A DNA stretch of 64,000 bases, from NCBI RefSeq assembly GCF_900103665.1, contig NZ_FNGY01000003.1, positions 372,001 to 436,000 on the forward strand, written 5' to 3'. This document shows, piece by piece, positions 1 through 8,475 of the stretch. The number at the start of each line of letters is the position of its first letter. Position 1 is the first letter of the stretch. The stretch is from Pedobacter steynii. Its GTDB lineage: Bacteria; Bacteroidota; Bacteroidia; Sphingobacteriales; Sphingobacteriaceae. Made by a program: the position numbers and the translations under genes. Under the pieces are notes generated by a model that was given only the letters and a program-made list of their open reading frames with translations, did no database searches and had not been told where the DNA came from.

Positions 1-285
1 CATGAGCCCAAAGTTGAGGTACAGCTTTATGAAGGGCTAACGGTTGATTTTTGCAGAAAGATCAATGCGCAATATATGGTTCGTGGCATCCGGTCTGTAG
101 GTGATTTTGAGTATGAACGTGCCATTGCACAAATCAACCAGACCATGATGCCTGAAATGGAAACCATTTTTATTCTGAGCAAACCGGAATACTCTGCAAT
201 CAGTTCAACAATTGTCAGAGATATCCTGCGAAACAACGGAGATGTAAGTCCTTTTCTACCCCAGGACGCTATCGCTTTCCTTTAA
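1..285 (+). CDS. coaD: Phosphopantetheine adenylyltransferase, C-terminal part (5' end outside window)
   Basis: Open from the first base of the window with no start, so the gene is cut at its 5' end; 94 residues remain. CoaD transfers AMP from ATP to 4'-phosphopantetheine, the penultimate step of coenzyme A synthesis, in the cytoplasm. The visible part carries the family blocks YMVRGIRS, DFEYE and the C-terminal ISSTIVRDI (SS..R being the nucleotide-binding signature). The usual length is about 155-160 aa, so roughly the last 60 percent is present. Its 3' end overlaps the convergent Nudix gene by 30 bp. Confidence 0.93.
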   Translation, partial: HEPKVEVQLYEGLTVDFCRKINAQYMVRGIRSVGDFEYERAIAQINQTMMPEMETIFILSKPEYSAISSTIVRDILRNNGDVSPFLPQDAIAFL

Positions 286-888
286 TAAAGCGCCAGCTTC
301 CAGCACCTGGATGATGGAGGGATAAGTATTACCGAGGACTGGTGCAAGCTCCGATGTGCTCAACCAGCTGGCTTTGGTAATGCCTTCTTCCTTTTGGGGA
401 ATCAATTTGGGTTCTCCTTTTACCGTCATGCTGTACCAGTTGGTTTTCTTTAAGACCACTTTGCTGCCGATCGTATATACATGATAGGTTTTACACAGCT
501 TTTCATCATTGGTATAAATTTTCACGCCACATTCCTCTTCTACTTCCCTCAGTGCGGCTTCCTTCATCTTTTCGTCTTTCTCGACCTTTCCCTTAGGCAG
601 GTCCCATTTCTTGTTTCTGAAGATAAACAGGTAATTTCCTTTGGCACTCTTCACCAGGCCACCTGCAGCTTTAATGAGGGTCAGGCTATTTTTAATCTTT
701 TTGAACACCGCCTGTGGATCTGCATCTAATAATAAATAGTCTTTCTTACCATCTGCGGGAATGCTTTTATAAAGTTGTTTGAAATCAAAATTCTGAACGT
801 CGATTTGCTGAATTTCTTTCTCCTGTTTAGGTGCGGAATCGGCGATAAACAGGGTGTTGTCGTTGATATAAATTCTATAATTCTTCAT
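256..888 (-). CDS. Nudix hydrolase
   Basis: A 210-aa cytoplasmic protein with an intact Nudix box at residues 100-122: G100, E106, R114, E115, E118, E119 and G121 fit GX5EX7REUXEEXGU, so Mg-dependent hydrolysis of a nucleoside diphosphate-linked substrate is expected. The motif DLPKG directly before the box is typical of diphosphoinositol polyphosphate/Ap4A-like members, but the substrate cannot be told. The first 70 residues precede the Nudix fold and are not recognised. The gene is convergent with coaD and overlaps its 3' end by 30 bp. The ATG at 888 is a good start, with no coding sequence upstream. Confidence 0.9.
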   Translation of the reverse strand: MKNYRIYINDNTLFIADSAPKQEKEIQQIDVQNFDFKQLYKSIPADGKKDYLLLDADPQAVFKKIKNSLTLIKAAGGLVKSAKGNYLFIFRNKKWDLPKGKVEKDEKMKEAALREVEEECGVKIYTNDEKLCKTYHVYTIGSKVVLKKTNWYSMTVKGEPKLIPQKEEGITKASWLSTSELAPVLGNTYPSIIQVLEAGALLKESDSVLG

Positions 889-926
889 GATAAACGCTCA
901 AAATGGTTTTAATAACAGGCCTTTAA

Positions 927-988
927 AATTCCCATAGAAACAACAGACCCCTTTGAATAGTATTCTAAAGGGGTTTTCAATGGGAAAT
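927..988. other. Nested inverted repeat in the 889-1270 gap
   Basis: The 382-bp space between the Nudix gene and pyrE holds a two-level hairpin. The inner stem ACCCCTTTGAAT / ATTC-T-AAAGGGGT (947-976) has a 3-nt loop. The outer arms TTCCCAT and ATGGGAA lie around it. A short T-run follows on the plus strand, but no plus-strand gene ends here, so it is not an obvious terminator. Nothing else in the gap looks coding. A TAATTTTG box at 1259-1266 is only 4 bp from the pyrE ATG and may be a -7 element. Confidence 0.5.
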
Positions 989-1270
989 TCTACAAAATCG
1001 CCTGGATATTTGAGTTTTTAAAACTATAAATATTTATTCAATTTTCCATTAAAGGCAATTACTATTCTATCGGCCTCCCCATAAACCGCTATTTTAGTTC
1101 TTATGGTGCTGATTCTCAAAGGATGGCAAAAAACAGCTTTTGTTCCCAACAATAAATGCCGACATTTGACGCTAAATAAGAAATATTTAAACGAGGATTT
1201 TTAAGCGTTATTTCTCACATTACTGAAAGTAGTGCTAGGACAAACGTATGAAATTCTGTAATTTTGGAGC

Positions 1271-1930
1271 ATGTATAATAAAAGTGATATTGAATTAAAG
1301 GTAGCTGAATTTTTATTACAAATAAAAGCAATAAAGTTACAGCCTAACAATCCATTTACATGGGCTTCGGGTTGGAAATCTCCTATTTATTGCGATAATA
1401 GAGTTACACTTTCCCATCCCTCAGTAAGAACATACATCAGACAGAAGCTGACGCAATTGATCCAGGAAGAATTTGGTTCCGTAGATCTGATTGCTGGTGT
1501 AGCTACTGCAGGTATCCCTCAGGGGGTTCTTGTTGCTCAGGAGCTGGGATTGCCTTTTGCTTATGTAAGAGCTAAAGCAAAAGAACACGGCACCGGAAGT
1601 CTGATTGAAGGAGAAATTGTGGAAGGACAGCGCGTAGTAGTGGTTGAAGATCTGATCTCTACCGGAAAAAGCAGCTTACAAGCTGTAGAAGCATTGAGAA
1701 GTGCGGGACTTTCTGTAGCTGGTTTGGTGTCTATCTTCACCTATGGTCTTGACCAGGCAGAAGAAAACTTTAAAGCTGCCAAATGTCGCTTCGCTACCTT
1801 ATCTAATTACAATACATTGATTGAATATGCTGCTGAACATAGCTTCATTGCTCAAAACGATGTAGATCTATTGGCCAAATGGCGTAGAAACCCTGCAGAT
1901 TGGGGAAAAGAATTAGAACAACTAACCTAA
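1271..1930 (+). CDS. pyrE: Orotate phosphoribosyltransferase
   Basis: A 219-aa enzyme joining orotate and PRPP to give OMP in de novo pyrimidine synthesis, in the cytoplasm. The PRPP-binding signature VVVVEDLISTGKSS is at residues 122-135. The mobile catalytic loop YVRAKAKEHG (98-107) and the N-terminal block FTWASGWKSPIYCDNR are both intact. Length is normal for the family. The next gene (SRPBCC) begins 9 bp after the stop, so the two are probably cotranscribed and end at the hairpin near 2360. Confidence 0.96.
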   Translation: MYNKSDIELKVAEFLLQIKAIKLQPNNPFTWASGWKSPIYCDNRVTLSHPSVRTYIRQKLTQLIQEEFGSVDLIAGVATAGIPQGVLVAQELGLPFAYVRAKAKEHGTGSLIEGEIVEGQRVVVVEDLISTGKSSLQAVEALRSAGLSVAGLVSIFTYGLDQAEENFKAAKCRFATLSNYNTLIEYAAEHSFIAQNDVDLLAKWRRNPADWGKELEQLT

Positions 1931-1939
1931 GATCATATA

Positions 1940-2338
1940 ATGACAGTTATCGAGAGTACTACTGAGATCAACCAGCCTGTAGCCACAGTTTATGCATTTT
2001 TAGCTGATTTAAATAACCATCAGCAATTGATGCCTGAGAATATTTACAACTGGTCATCCACCAATGATGAAGCGAGCTTTACCATTCAGAATATGGCCAA
2101 ATTAGCGATTAAAATTTCTAACCGCGTAGAGAATGAGGAATTAACGGCTATCCCTACGGAGAAAGCCCCCTTTGATCTGGAGTTGAAATGGACGGTTGCA
2201 GACAATGGCAATGGTGGTACTACCGCTAAACATATTATTACTGCAGATCTGAATATGATGATGAAAATGCTGGCGGCAGGTCCATTGCAGAAACTGGCGA
2301 ACCATCAGACAGAAAGACTTGCAGAAGTATTGAAGTAA
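1940..2338 (+). CDS. SRPBCC/START-like domain protein
   Basis: A 132-aa protein with the polyketide-cyclase/START-like helix-grip pattern: an N-terminal strand (VIESTTEINQPVATVYAFLADL), a central beta sheet and a long C-terminal helix (MMMKMLAAGPLQKLANHQTERL). Such proteins bind small hydrophobic ligands in a pocket; neither ligand nor catalytic residues can be assigned. It lies 9 bp behind pyrE and before a strong terminator, so it is probably the last gene of a two-gene transcript. Confidence 0.8.
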   Translation: MTVIESTTEINQPVATVYAFLADLNNHQQLMPENIYNWSSTNDEASFTIQNMAKLAIKISNRVENEELTAIPTEKAPFDLELKWTVADNGNGGTTAKHIITADLNMMMKMLAAGPLQKLANHQTERLAEVLK

Positions 2339-2359
2339 AATCAATTTTTTAACATATAA

Positions 2360-2397
2360 AGAAGCGGCTACTTTTCACAGGTAGCCGCTTCTTTTTT
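2360..2397. terminator. Terminator hairpin between convergent transcripts
   Basis: Arms AGAAGCGGCTAC and GTAGCCGCTTCT form a 12-bp GC-rich stem with an 8-nt loop, followed by six T. It ends the pyrE/SRPBCC unit. The opposite strand also has an A/T-rich flank, so it could also stop the VgrG island transcript that ends at 2401. Confidence 0.9.
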
Positions 2398-2400
2398 ACT

Positions 2401-2763
2401 TTAATTCTTATTCCAATTCGGCGGCAGCCACTTGTTTTCACTAGCAGATTCTACTTTATCATACGAGGCAAGAGGTTTCACAGGGAACTGCGAAATAATA
2501 AAAGATTTACATTTCTCAAAATCTCCTAAATCCACCATCAGATAGTCAGCCGACTCGTCATCAAACTTATAGATGACATAACTGTCATAATCATCTGATT
2601 TGATTTTATATCGCTCTTGTTCGGTGATAAGTCCTATGTATGAGATATTGTCGTCATCGAGTTCATAAACCTCTTCAATGAACTCTTCTAACGGCGCTTC
2701 TTCTGCATCAGCTTCTTCTAAAAGATTTTCTGATTCATAATCATAATAGAATATCTTTACCAT
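2401..2763 (-). CDS. Small acidic protein, probable immunity protein of the VgrG island
   Basis: A 120-aa, strongly acidic protein (runs such as EEADAEEAPLEEFIEE and ELDDD) with no signal peptide or membrane segment. I do not recognise the family. The ATG at 2763 was chosen because it lies 2 bp after the stop of the HEAT gene; the TTG at 2769 in the same frame would overlap that gene. As the last gene of an operon that encodes a PAAR-like/Hint nuclease toxin, it is a good candidate immunity protein. That role is inferred from position, acidity and size. Confidence 0.75.
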   Translation of the reverse strand: MVKIFYYDYESENLLEEADAEEAPLEEFIEEVYELDDDNISYIGLITEQERYKIKSDDYDSYVIYKFDDESADYLMVDLGDFEKCKSFIISQFPVKPLASYDKVESASENKWLPPNWNKN

Positions 2764-2765
2764 TA

Positions 2766-3473
2766 TCAATAAGATTTAAGGGCCTCAATTGTTTTGATCT
2801 TTGCTTCTTCCATATCCCCCGTTACATCTCCATATTTTGATTCTTTCAAACCTAATTTCTTTTTCAAAAGATCCTGAGCAGTGATAATCATTCCTTCAAG
2901 CGCTTCTGGCGCTGTTTCTTTTTCTATCGCTTCCTTAATATACTTGAGGATATCCTCTTTGGTTTTGGGATGGTTAAACCAAATTTGTCGCATAGCTGTC
3001 GCTGCATAACCTCTTAATTGCGGATCGGGATCAGTTAACAGACGTTCGTTTAACACCTTCAAATCAGTTTTACTTCCGACCCAACCCAAAACAATAATAC
3101 TTCTATATCGCAGATCTCCTTTGCGGATGGCAATGTTTTCCAGCGCCACTTCTTTGGCATGCTTTCCACGAAGATGCCCCAGTATTTGAATGACATCCGC
3201 TCTAAGTTCAATGTTATCAATACCCTTTTTATATTTTTCGTATAAAAACTCGTCTACTTTAACCTTATCTTTTCTATCAGAAAAAAAGGCAAATAGATCC
3301 CTCTTAAGATATTCGTCGTTTTTGTCTTCCAAGATCTTAAAATGAAACTCCAGGACATCATCATCATCGGATGACAATAATTCATCTTTAAACTCAAAGA
3401 TTCCATCATCTGAATCTTCCAGAAATATTAATTCTTTATACTGTTTTTGCAGTGATTCTACTTTTGTCATCAT
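2766..3473 (-). CDS. HEAT-repeat protein, possible immunity protein
   Basis: A 235-aa cytoplasmic protein. An acidic N-terminal third (EDSDDG, SSDDDDV) is followed by HEAT-like helical repeats around residues 90-190, for example LRADVIQILGHLRGKHAKEV, LRYRSIIVLGWVG and QLRGYAATAMRQIW. HEAT solenoids are protein-binding scaffolds, and several polymorphic-toxin immunity proteins use them. It starts 2 bp after the toxin gene stop and ends 2 bp before the small acidic gene, so it is tightly operonic. An immunity function against the neighbouring nuclease is likely but inferred from context. Confidence 0.8.
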   Translation of the reverse strand: MMTKVESLQKQYKELIFLEDSDDGIFEFKDELLSSDDDDVLEFHFKILEDKNDEYLKRDLFAFFSDRKDKVKVDEFLYEKYKKGIDNIELRADVIQILGHLRGKHAKEVALENIAIRKGDLRYRSIIVLGWVGSKTDLKVLNERLLTDPDPQLRGYAATAMRQIWFNHPKTKEDILKYIKEAIEKETAPEALEGMIITAQDLLKKKLGLKESKYGDVTGDMEEAKIKTIEALKSY

Positions 3474-3475
3474 AT

Positions 3476-5050
3476 TTAATCTCTTGGGTTTTTAGGTTTA
3501 TTCGCTGGCCCATATTTATGGTATTGGTCTCCACATTCTTTGTGACGTTTTCTATGAACGGCTTTTTGCTGAGTCTTCATATTACTTGCCTTATCCAATT
3601 TTCGTTTACCGGCAGGAGTTGTTCTGGTATACAGCGGTTTTTCATGCGAAACTTCATGACCTTTAGGGACTTTATTACCGTCATTTTTCTTAATAAAATC
3701 TCTTGCCTTATCGCTTAATTCGCTCTTCGGATCTTTCGCATCCCTTAACAAAGTCTTACGCCTTTCAGCCATACTCCTTCTAAACTTATCTACCCCCTCT
3801 TTTAAACAGATTCCTTTTTTAGAAGCATTGTGAACCAGAACTCCCTGGTGCCCTACAAAATAGGTATGACATTCCTCTACTTCAAAGTTATAAACTTTGA
3901 CGGCATCTTCTTCCGGCGGCTCAATTTCTTCGGAAAACTCAGCAGCCAATGATTCTACAGGGGCATGTGCACCTGTATAACGGAATTTTAACACCTTTCG
4001 ACTTACACCATCGATCTGTAAAATCTTGTCTCCCACTTCAATCAGACCAGCTTCTTTCCAGTCTCCATTTACAAAAAAAGGGTGTTCAGGAGTCGTTTGA
4101 ATCACTTCATCCTCAACTGTGATGTCTACCAATAACTGAGCTGATCTTTCGAAAATATTCGATATTGATTTCAGTATCGGTATTCCCGTACTTTCATCAA
4201 ATGACCAGACCTTATCGCCAACTTTCAAAGTTTCAATATGCTTAATTCCTCCTTCTACATGCACAGGAGTGCCGGCAGGAAAACAGGCGAAGACACATAG
4301 TTTACCTTTAGTAAGACTCCGAACAGATAGCTTACTCAGCATTTCAGCGGTTTGTTTTACGCCTGCTTCCAAAGCTTCTTTTGAAACTTTCTTCGCTACC
4401 TGTTTTGCACCAGCCTTAATGGCTTGTTTTATTCCAACCTTAGCTACCGTTGAGGCAGCTAAAGATCCACCACCTGTAAATGGCGCAGCAGCAACTCCCA
4501 CTACATCGAGCGCCAGAAAGCCCACGTCTAATGCTGCCATTGCCCAGTTGCCTTCGGATACATTCTTTACCAGACTAACTATAGGCCCAACAATGGGAAC
4601 ACAATCCACCACAAACTCTCCTGCTTTTTGCCACCAGGGTTTGTTTTTCTCCTTCTGTTCTGCATCGAATGCTTTCTGAGCATCATCCCTCATTCCCTTT
4701 AGCGCTTCTTTCTCTTCTGCACTTAAAGGCACCTGACCGCTTGATAAGAATTCGATCTTTCCACCTATTCCACAATTCATACAGCTTTTCCCGATCAGCG
4801 TTTGCTGTCCCTTTATTTTGACAGGATAAGTATTCTGCCACTCCGTACTAACCGGTATACAAGGTTTTTGGGTCTTTTTACAAATGATAAAAGAGGGGAC
4901 GTTGGCCATAGATATCTTATCCACTTTGGTAGATACCAAACAACTATTGATCTTCGTAGTCTGATTGTAAGTGGGACTAAACAAGCCAGGAGCACTTCCT
5001 TCAGAACACTGAATCATCGCCTCTTTAGTGATATATTCCAATTCTTCCAT
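3476..5050 (-). CDS. PAAR-like/Hint polymorphic toxin with C-terminal HNH-type nuclease domain
   Basis: A 524-aa modular effector. Residues 1-100 look like the DUF4280 PAAR-like tip domain, Cys-rich (CKKTQKPC, GKSCMNCG). Residues 145-215 are hydrophobic/Ala-Gly rich. Residues 256-408 form a Hint (hedgehog/intein) domain: Cys256 in CFPAGTP, the TPEHP block at 320-324, His395, and a final HN at 407-408 for self-cleavage. The last 115 residues are basic, with GHEVSHEKPL (464-473), LDKASN (485-490) and HRKRH (499-503), which fits an HNH/Endonuclease VII-fold toxin, perhaps the GH-E type. It sits 12 bp after vgrG, so it probably rides on the VgrG spike. Putative immunity genes follow at once. Confidence 0.88.
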   Translation of the reverse strand: MEELEYITKEAMIQCSEGSAPGLFSPTYNQTTKINSCLVSTKVDKISMANVPSFIICKKTQKPCIPVSTEWQNTYPVKIKGQQTLIGKSCMNCGIGGKIEFLSSGQVPLSAEEKEALKGMRDDAQKAFDAEQKEKNKPWWQKAGEFVVDCVPIVGPIVSLVKNVSEGNWAMAALDVGFLALDVVGVAAAPFTGGGSLAASTVAKVGIKQAIKAGAKQVAKKVSKEALEAGVKQTAEMLSKLSVRSLTKGKLCVFACFPAGTPVHVEGGIKHIETLKVGDKVWSFDESTGIPILKSISNIFERSAQLLVDITVEDEVIQTTPEHPFFVNGDWKEAGLIEVGDKILQIDGVSRKVLKFRYTGAHAPVESLAAEFSEEIEPPEEDAVKVYNFEVEECHTYFVGHQGVLVHNASKKGICLKEGVDKFRRSMAERRKTLLRDAKDPKSELSDKARDFIKKNDGNKVPKGHEVSHEKPLYTRTTPAGKRKLDKASNMKTQQKAVHRKRHKECGDQYHKYGPANKPKNPRD

Positions 5051-5062
5051 AGCGCTATCTCC

Positions 5063-6901
5063 TTAAGTAATATCAGTATCGCTTGAATTGATCCGAATCG
5101 TTGATCCTGCAGTCATTTTTACATCTGCTCCGTCGATGAATGTTTCCGTAGTTCCAGTCACACTGGCAGACGAACTTGTACTCAACATACTCACTTCAGT
5201 CTTACCGGTTATCGCTACGCCCAAAGTTGTCGCATCCAAAGTAATCCCTTCAGTATCTGCGGTGGCAGCAATTGTTTTCTTCGCACTGATGGCGATTGTA
5301 CCTTCTCCTCCACCTTGCTCTCCTGGCTGTGCGTTGATCGCGATGCTATTACTCGCATTTACCACAAAATCCTTGGTATTGATCGTAAATGAATTGGGCG
5401 CCGTAAGCGTAACCTGTCCATTTCCATGCATGGTAATCACGTTTCCGCTGGGATCTTTTACGTTGATGCTGCCATTGCTGTCGTCCAGAATGATCGTATT
5501 TCCACTTCGTGTACTTAAAGCTTTGGTTTTATTCGTTTGTCCGCCGCCTGCGCCGATCTTGCCATGGTACATACTTCCCATGACGAAAGGGCGGTTGGGG
5601 TCATTGTACCTAAAGCCAACCAGAATCTGATCTCCAACTTCGGGAACAAAGGCAAAGCCACGGTTTTTATTCACCTTGTCGCTACTCCCGGCATCGGGCG
5701 TTAACACCCTGATCCATTCCGTCTTTTGCGCCCCTTTTTGCCAGAGCATCTGAACTTTCACTCTTCCAATACCTTTAGGGTCGTTATTATCGACCACTTT
5801 AGCCACTTGTGTTTCAGCAATAGGGCTTTTGATGTTGTAAACCGGAATCACTTCTGCTCCTGCATCTATCCCATAAAAATGGTTTTGATATTCATGGTTG
5901 TTTTTAATCTCATGGGTTACCGACAGCACCAGGTAACTTCCTTCGTCCTGTTCTTTAAACTCCAGTCCATCACGCTGTGAGTTGATGATTTTGACGATTC
6001 CTCCAAGGTTCACCATTGGATTATCCCCCACTCCGTTAAGTCCGATCAGGTCATTAGACACAGCCGATTTTTTAACCTTCAGGATCTCATCCAATTCCTT
6101 TTGTGAAGTGATCCGGTTGCGGAGCGGCGTATCGTTACTAATGCTAAAGATTTCATCGGATTGTTCTATCGCAAAGCGGCTATGCTCCGAGAGTCCAGCA
6201 GCATCCGATTTAGGCGTTCCGTTATATACCTGATCATCCTCAGAATTATAGGAAAAATTAGAGAAATTTAAATGGGCAACTCGGATAGAGAAATCCATCT
6301 GGTCGAGATCCCTGCCATAGATCAACTGCGTTTCGGTCTGTTTATCGGGCATTCCAAAACATAAAGACTGTCCGTTATAATAAAACCACTCTCCATATAA
6401 GGCAGAGATGCGGTTGATAAAATCGAAACTACTTTCCTTATACTGGGTAAAATAACCCAGCTGTACTTCCCTGCTCACATTAATTTCCATAGGAATTCCC
6501 GCCGGACCAGCCACATCATTGATGATCTCTTTTATTCCCTTTTGATTAAAAGAGCGCATGATGGCTCCTCCATCCAGCTTTATCGTAGGGCTATACCCAC
6601 TGAGCACAAAACCACCGCTTTGACCATGAACTTTAATCATGCTCATTTTAGTGACCAGCCCCTTAAACTTATTGGCCGATTCGCCCAACACGGTAAACAA
6701 TTCTATCGTGATGTCTTTTCCTACCCAGGACCGGGACTGATAAACATCAAAGTTTCCCGCCTGGCCCAAATCGAACAGACTCAGGTGAAGCTCAAATTCA
6801 TGGTGGTTATTAAAAGATTGCACCAATTTCAGATAAGTGAAATGCGAAATCGCTTCACCTTCTATAAACACTTCTGCTTTTACTTTATTTACTGTAGACA
6901 T
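5063..6901 (-). CDS. vgrG: Type VI secretion spike protein VgrG
   Basis: A 612-aa protein with the VgrG layout: gp27/gp44-like base (residues about 1-360), a gp5-like OB fold (about 365-450, with GIGRVKVQMLWQ and the conserved FVPEVGDQILVGF and GSMYHGK), and a beta-helical spike (about 450-600) rich in repeated short strands such as NTIILDDSNGSI and TINTKDFVVNAS. In Bacteroidota type VI systems it forms the needle tip and carries PAAR-linked effectors across the target envelope. No other structural T6SS genes are in the window, so this is a satellite VgrG island. It lies between a lipoprotein gene and the Hint toxin gene, in one minus-strand operon. Confidence 0.93.
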   Translation of the reverse strand: MSTVNKVKAEVFIEGEAISHFTYLKLVQSFNNHHEFELHLSLFDLGQAGNFDVYQSRSWVGKDITIELFTVLGESANKFKGLVTKMSMIKVHGQSGGFVLSGYSPTIKLDGGAIMRSFNQKGIKEIINDVAGPAGIPMEINVSREVQLGYFTQYKESSFDFINRISALYGEWFYYNGQSLCFGMPDKQTETQLIYGRDLDQMDFSIRVAHLNFSNFSYNSEDDQVYNGTPKSDAAGLSEHSRFAIEQSDEIFSISNDTPLRNRITSQKELDEILKVKKSAVSNDLIGLNGVGDNPMVNLGGIVKIINSQRDGLEFKEQDEGSYLVLSVTHEIKNNHEYQNHFYGIDAGAEVIPVYNIKSPIAETQVAKVVDNNDPKGIGRVKVQMLWQKGAQKTEWIRVLTPDAGSSDKVNKNRGFAFVPEVGDQILVGFRYNDPNRPFVMGSMYHGKIGAGGGQTNKTKALSTRSGNTIILDDSNGSINVKDPSGNVITMHGNGQVTLTAPNSFTINTKDFVVNASNSIAINAQPGEQGGGEGTIAISAKKTIAATADTEGITLDATTLGVAITGKTEVSMLSTSSSASVTGTTETFIDGADVKMTAGSTIRINSSDTDIT

Positions 6902-6911
6902 GACGATTCAA

Positions 6912-7421
6912 TTAACATTTAAGTATAAAACCTAAGCTTCCTTTGTAGGTCGTATTATAGAATGAAGCAGGTAAGGTTTGCTTTTTCAGATAGACCAAAA
7001 TTTCTTCTTCCAGCTTCTTTTTATCTGTTTCGCTCATTGCAGTGCAGCTCAGATTTTCTGCTTCTTTGTGGATGGTCTGGATTTTTCCATGTGCATCTAT
7101 CACTAAAGAGAAACTGTACATGATTTTATCACAACCGGTACAGTCCGACTTAATCCGTTTCGAGGCCAGGAAAGGGTTCAGGCATTTGGCCATAAAGTTG
7201 ATATTGATTTCCGTCCAGTCTAATGTTCTTGTTGCTTCGTTTGCGTTCATGGTTGTGCTATCTGGTGTTTGGGCTAGGGTGTCTTTTATTGCTGTGATTG
7301 CCGGTATATTTTCATTTGCGGCGGTAGTTTGATCTGCGGTTGCCTTTGTGGCCGGGGCCGGGCTTTTCGACTGACAAGCGATCAATACGCATAACAGCCA
7401 TAGGGATAGGTATATTTTCAT
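6912..7421 (-). CDS. Lipoprotein of the VgrG island
   Basis: A 169-aa lipoprotein with a signal peptide MKIYLSLWLLCVLIAC; lipobox Cys at residue 16. I took the ATG at 7421 because an upstream in-frame start would place 23 residues before the signal peptide and overlap the preceding gene. After a Thr/Ala-rich linker, the mature part contains a four-Cys set (C in AKCLNPF, SDCTGCD, LSCTAM and the terminal ILKC) and a region resembling TonB-C/energy-transducing periplasmic domains (SLVIDAHGKIQTIHKEAENLSC). It lies 10 bp before vgrG and 4 bp after the upstream gene. Its role is unknown; it may be an envelope-located immunity factor or an effector accessory. Confidence 0.75.
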   Translation of the reverse strand: MKIYLSLWLLCVLIACQSKSPAPATKATADQTTAANENIPAITAIKDTLAQTPDSTTMNANEATRTLDWTEININFMAKCLNPFLASKRIKSDCTGCDKIMYSFSLVIDAHGKIQTIHKEAENLSCTAMSETDKKKLEEEILVYLKKQTLPASFYNTTYKGSLGFILKC

Positions 7422-7425
7422 AGTT

Positions 7426-8286
7426 CTAATCTGAGAAGTAAATACTTTTTCTGTTTTTGTGTTCGGGGGAGAGGGTCTTTTCGTACTCATTCATCGCCTT
7501 AATGATGTCGTCCATGGTCTTCCCTTCCAATAGTTTTGTTAGAATCCTGGAGGCGTCTGCTACGACTGAATATTTAGTTCCAAAAAGCACGAGGTTTTCC
7601 TTGCTTTTCATTTTACCATCAGCAGTCGTTACCAGTCCGTGTTTCCTTGCTTTGTCTTTTACAGACCATTTCCCTCTGATTTCTTCTACGTAATCAATGG
7701 AAGTGCAGGCATTAAAAAACCAGACCTGATAGAGGTCTTCCCGAAAAAGGTTCTTTTTAGAGATGTTCTCCAGGTCATTGTCCTTCCTGTCGGATACTGC
7801 CTTCCGGTATTTCGTCAGGGAGGAAAGGTCGTGGGGCGATTGTTGCGTACTGATCTGACCTTTCAGGTGTGCTGCACTGTTGAGCCCGATGATAAAATTC
7901 TGCGCACTGCTTTTTTCATCATCGAAATCCGGGCCTATTCCAACACGTGCATGACCGCTATAGATCACAATTTCTGAGGTCGCAAGGAAAGAAGCAAAGA
8001 CCTGGGCAGGGGCTTTTTTATGGGAACTGGTCAGATATATATAGATATCAATATCTATAGGTTGCAGGTTTGCACCGGTAAATTTTTTCCGCAGAAAATA
8101 AGTGTCATAGTATGGATCTGCGGCAGCAATCGTCTTTTTAACAAAACGATTGGCTTTCAGGATCGCCACAATCACATTCAGTTCATTGGAAAAACCGGGT
8201 ATCTCGCCTGCAAATTCATAACCAATACCGATAGCAATATCCAGCCGACGGTCCCGCAATAATTTTGCGTAATCGATGTTTGCCAT
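7426..8286 (-). CDS. Unrecognised VgrG-island protein with caspase-like His/Cys pair
   Basis: A 286-aa protein without signal peptide. Two blocks recall clan CD cysteine peptidases (caspase, C80, CHAT): a hydrophobic strand ending in SGHARVG (IVIYSGHARVG, His112) and a second strand ending in Asn-Ala-Cys (VWFFNACTS, Cys194). In that clan these hold the catalytic dyad. I do not recognise the whole protein, and no S1 pocket can be identified. It is the first full-length gene of the VgrG operon, 4 bp before the lipoprotein gene, so it may be an effector or a processing factor. The function is inferred only from the motifs and the position. Confidence 0.72.
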   Translation of the reverse strand: MANIDYAKLLRDRRLDIAIGIGYEFAGEIPGFSNELNVIVAILKANRFVKKTIAAADPYYDTYFLRKKFTGANLQPIDIDIYIYLTSSHKKAPAQVFASFLATSEIVIYSGHARVGIGPDFDDEKSSAQNFIIGLNSAAHLKGQISTQQSPHDLSSLTKYRKAVSDRKDNDLENISKKNLFREDLYQVWFFNACTSIDYVEEIRGKWSVKDKARKHGLVTTADGKMKSKENLVLFGTKYSVVADASRILTKLLEGKTMDDIIKAMNEYEKTLSPEHKNRKSIYFSD

Positions 8287-8307
8287 AAGATTTAATTTTA
8301 GAAAAAA

Positions 8308-8475
8308 CTAAGCTTTAGGGCAATCGTTAAAATTTTGAGCGTTAGGTAACATGGTCTTTCGGGAGTAAAACCGAAGAGAAATGTTAAGGTGCTGGGGTCC
8401 CGAAAAGGGAAAATAGGAATGATAGAGTACCTCGTACTCCTTTCCCGTAAAATTTAATCTCGCTTTGAAAGCCAT
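8308..8475 (-). pseudogene. Truncated tssD (Hcp-like tube protein) 5' remnant
   Basis: This 55-codon frame, below usual ORF cut-offs, begins with MAFKARLNFTGKEYEVL. That closely matches the N-terminus of Bacteroidota type VI tube proteins (TssD/Hcp). Similarity ends after about 20 residues; the rest (Pro, Ser and Arg-rich, ending ...DCPKA) does not resemble TssD, whose normal length is about 130 aa. I read it as the 5' end of a tssD gene joined to unrelated sequence at the head of the VgrG operon. The surrounding 8287-8657 gap has no other coding signal. The match is from memory of the family and was not aligned. Confidence 0.6.

Noticed and set aside
1145-1160. Possible ninth operator near pyrE (GACATTTGACGC)
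   Set aside because: The left half-site and final C are missing, and no TAAWTTAG box is at the 27-nt distance.
5088-5630. 180-aa plus-strand frame opposite vgrG
   Set aside because: It is the shadow of the spike repeats in the opposite frame; Val/Ala/Pro-rich sequence with no signal, domain or context.
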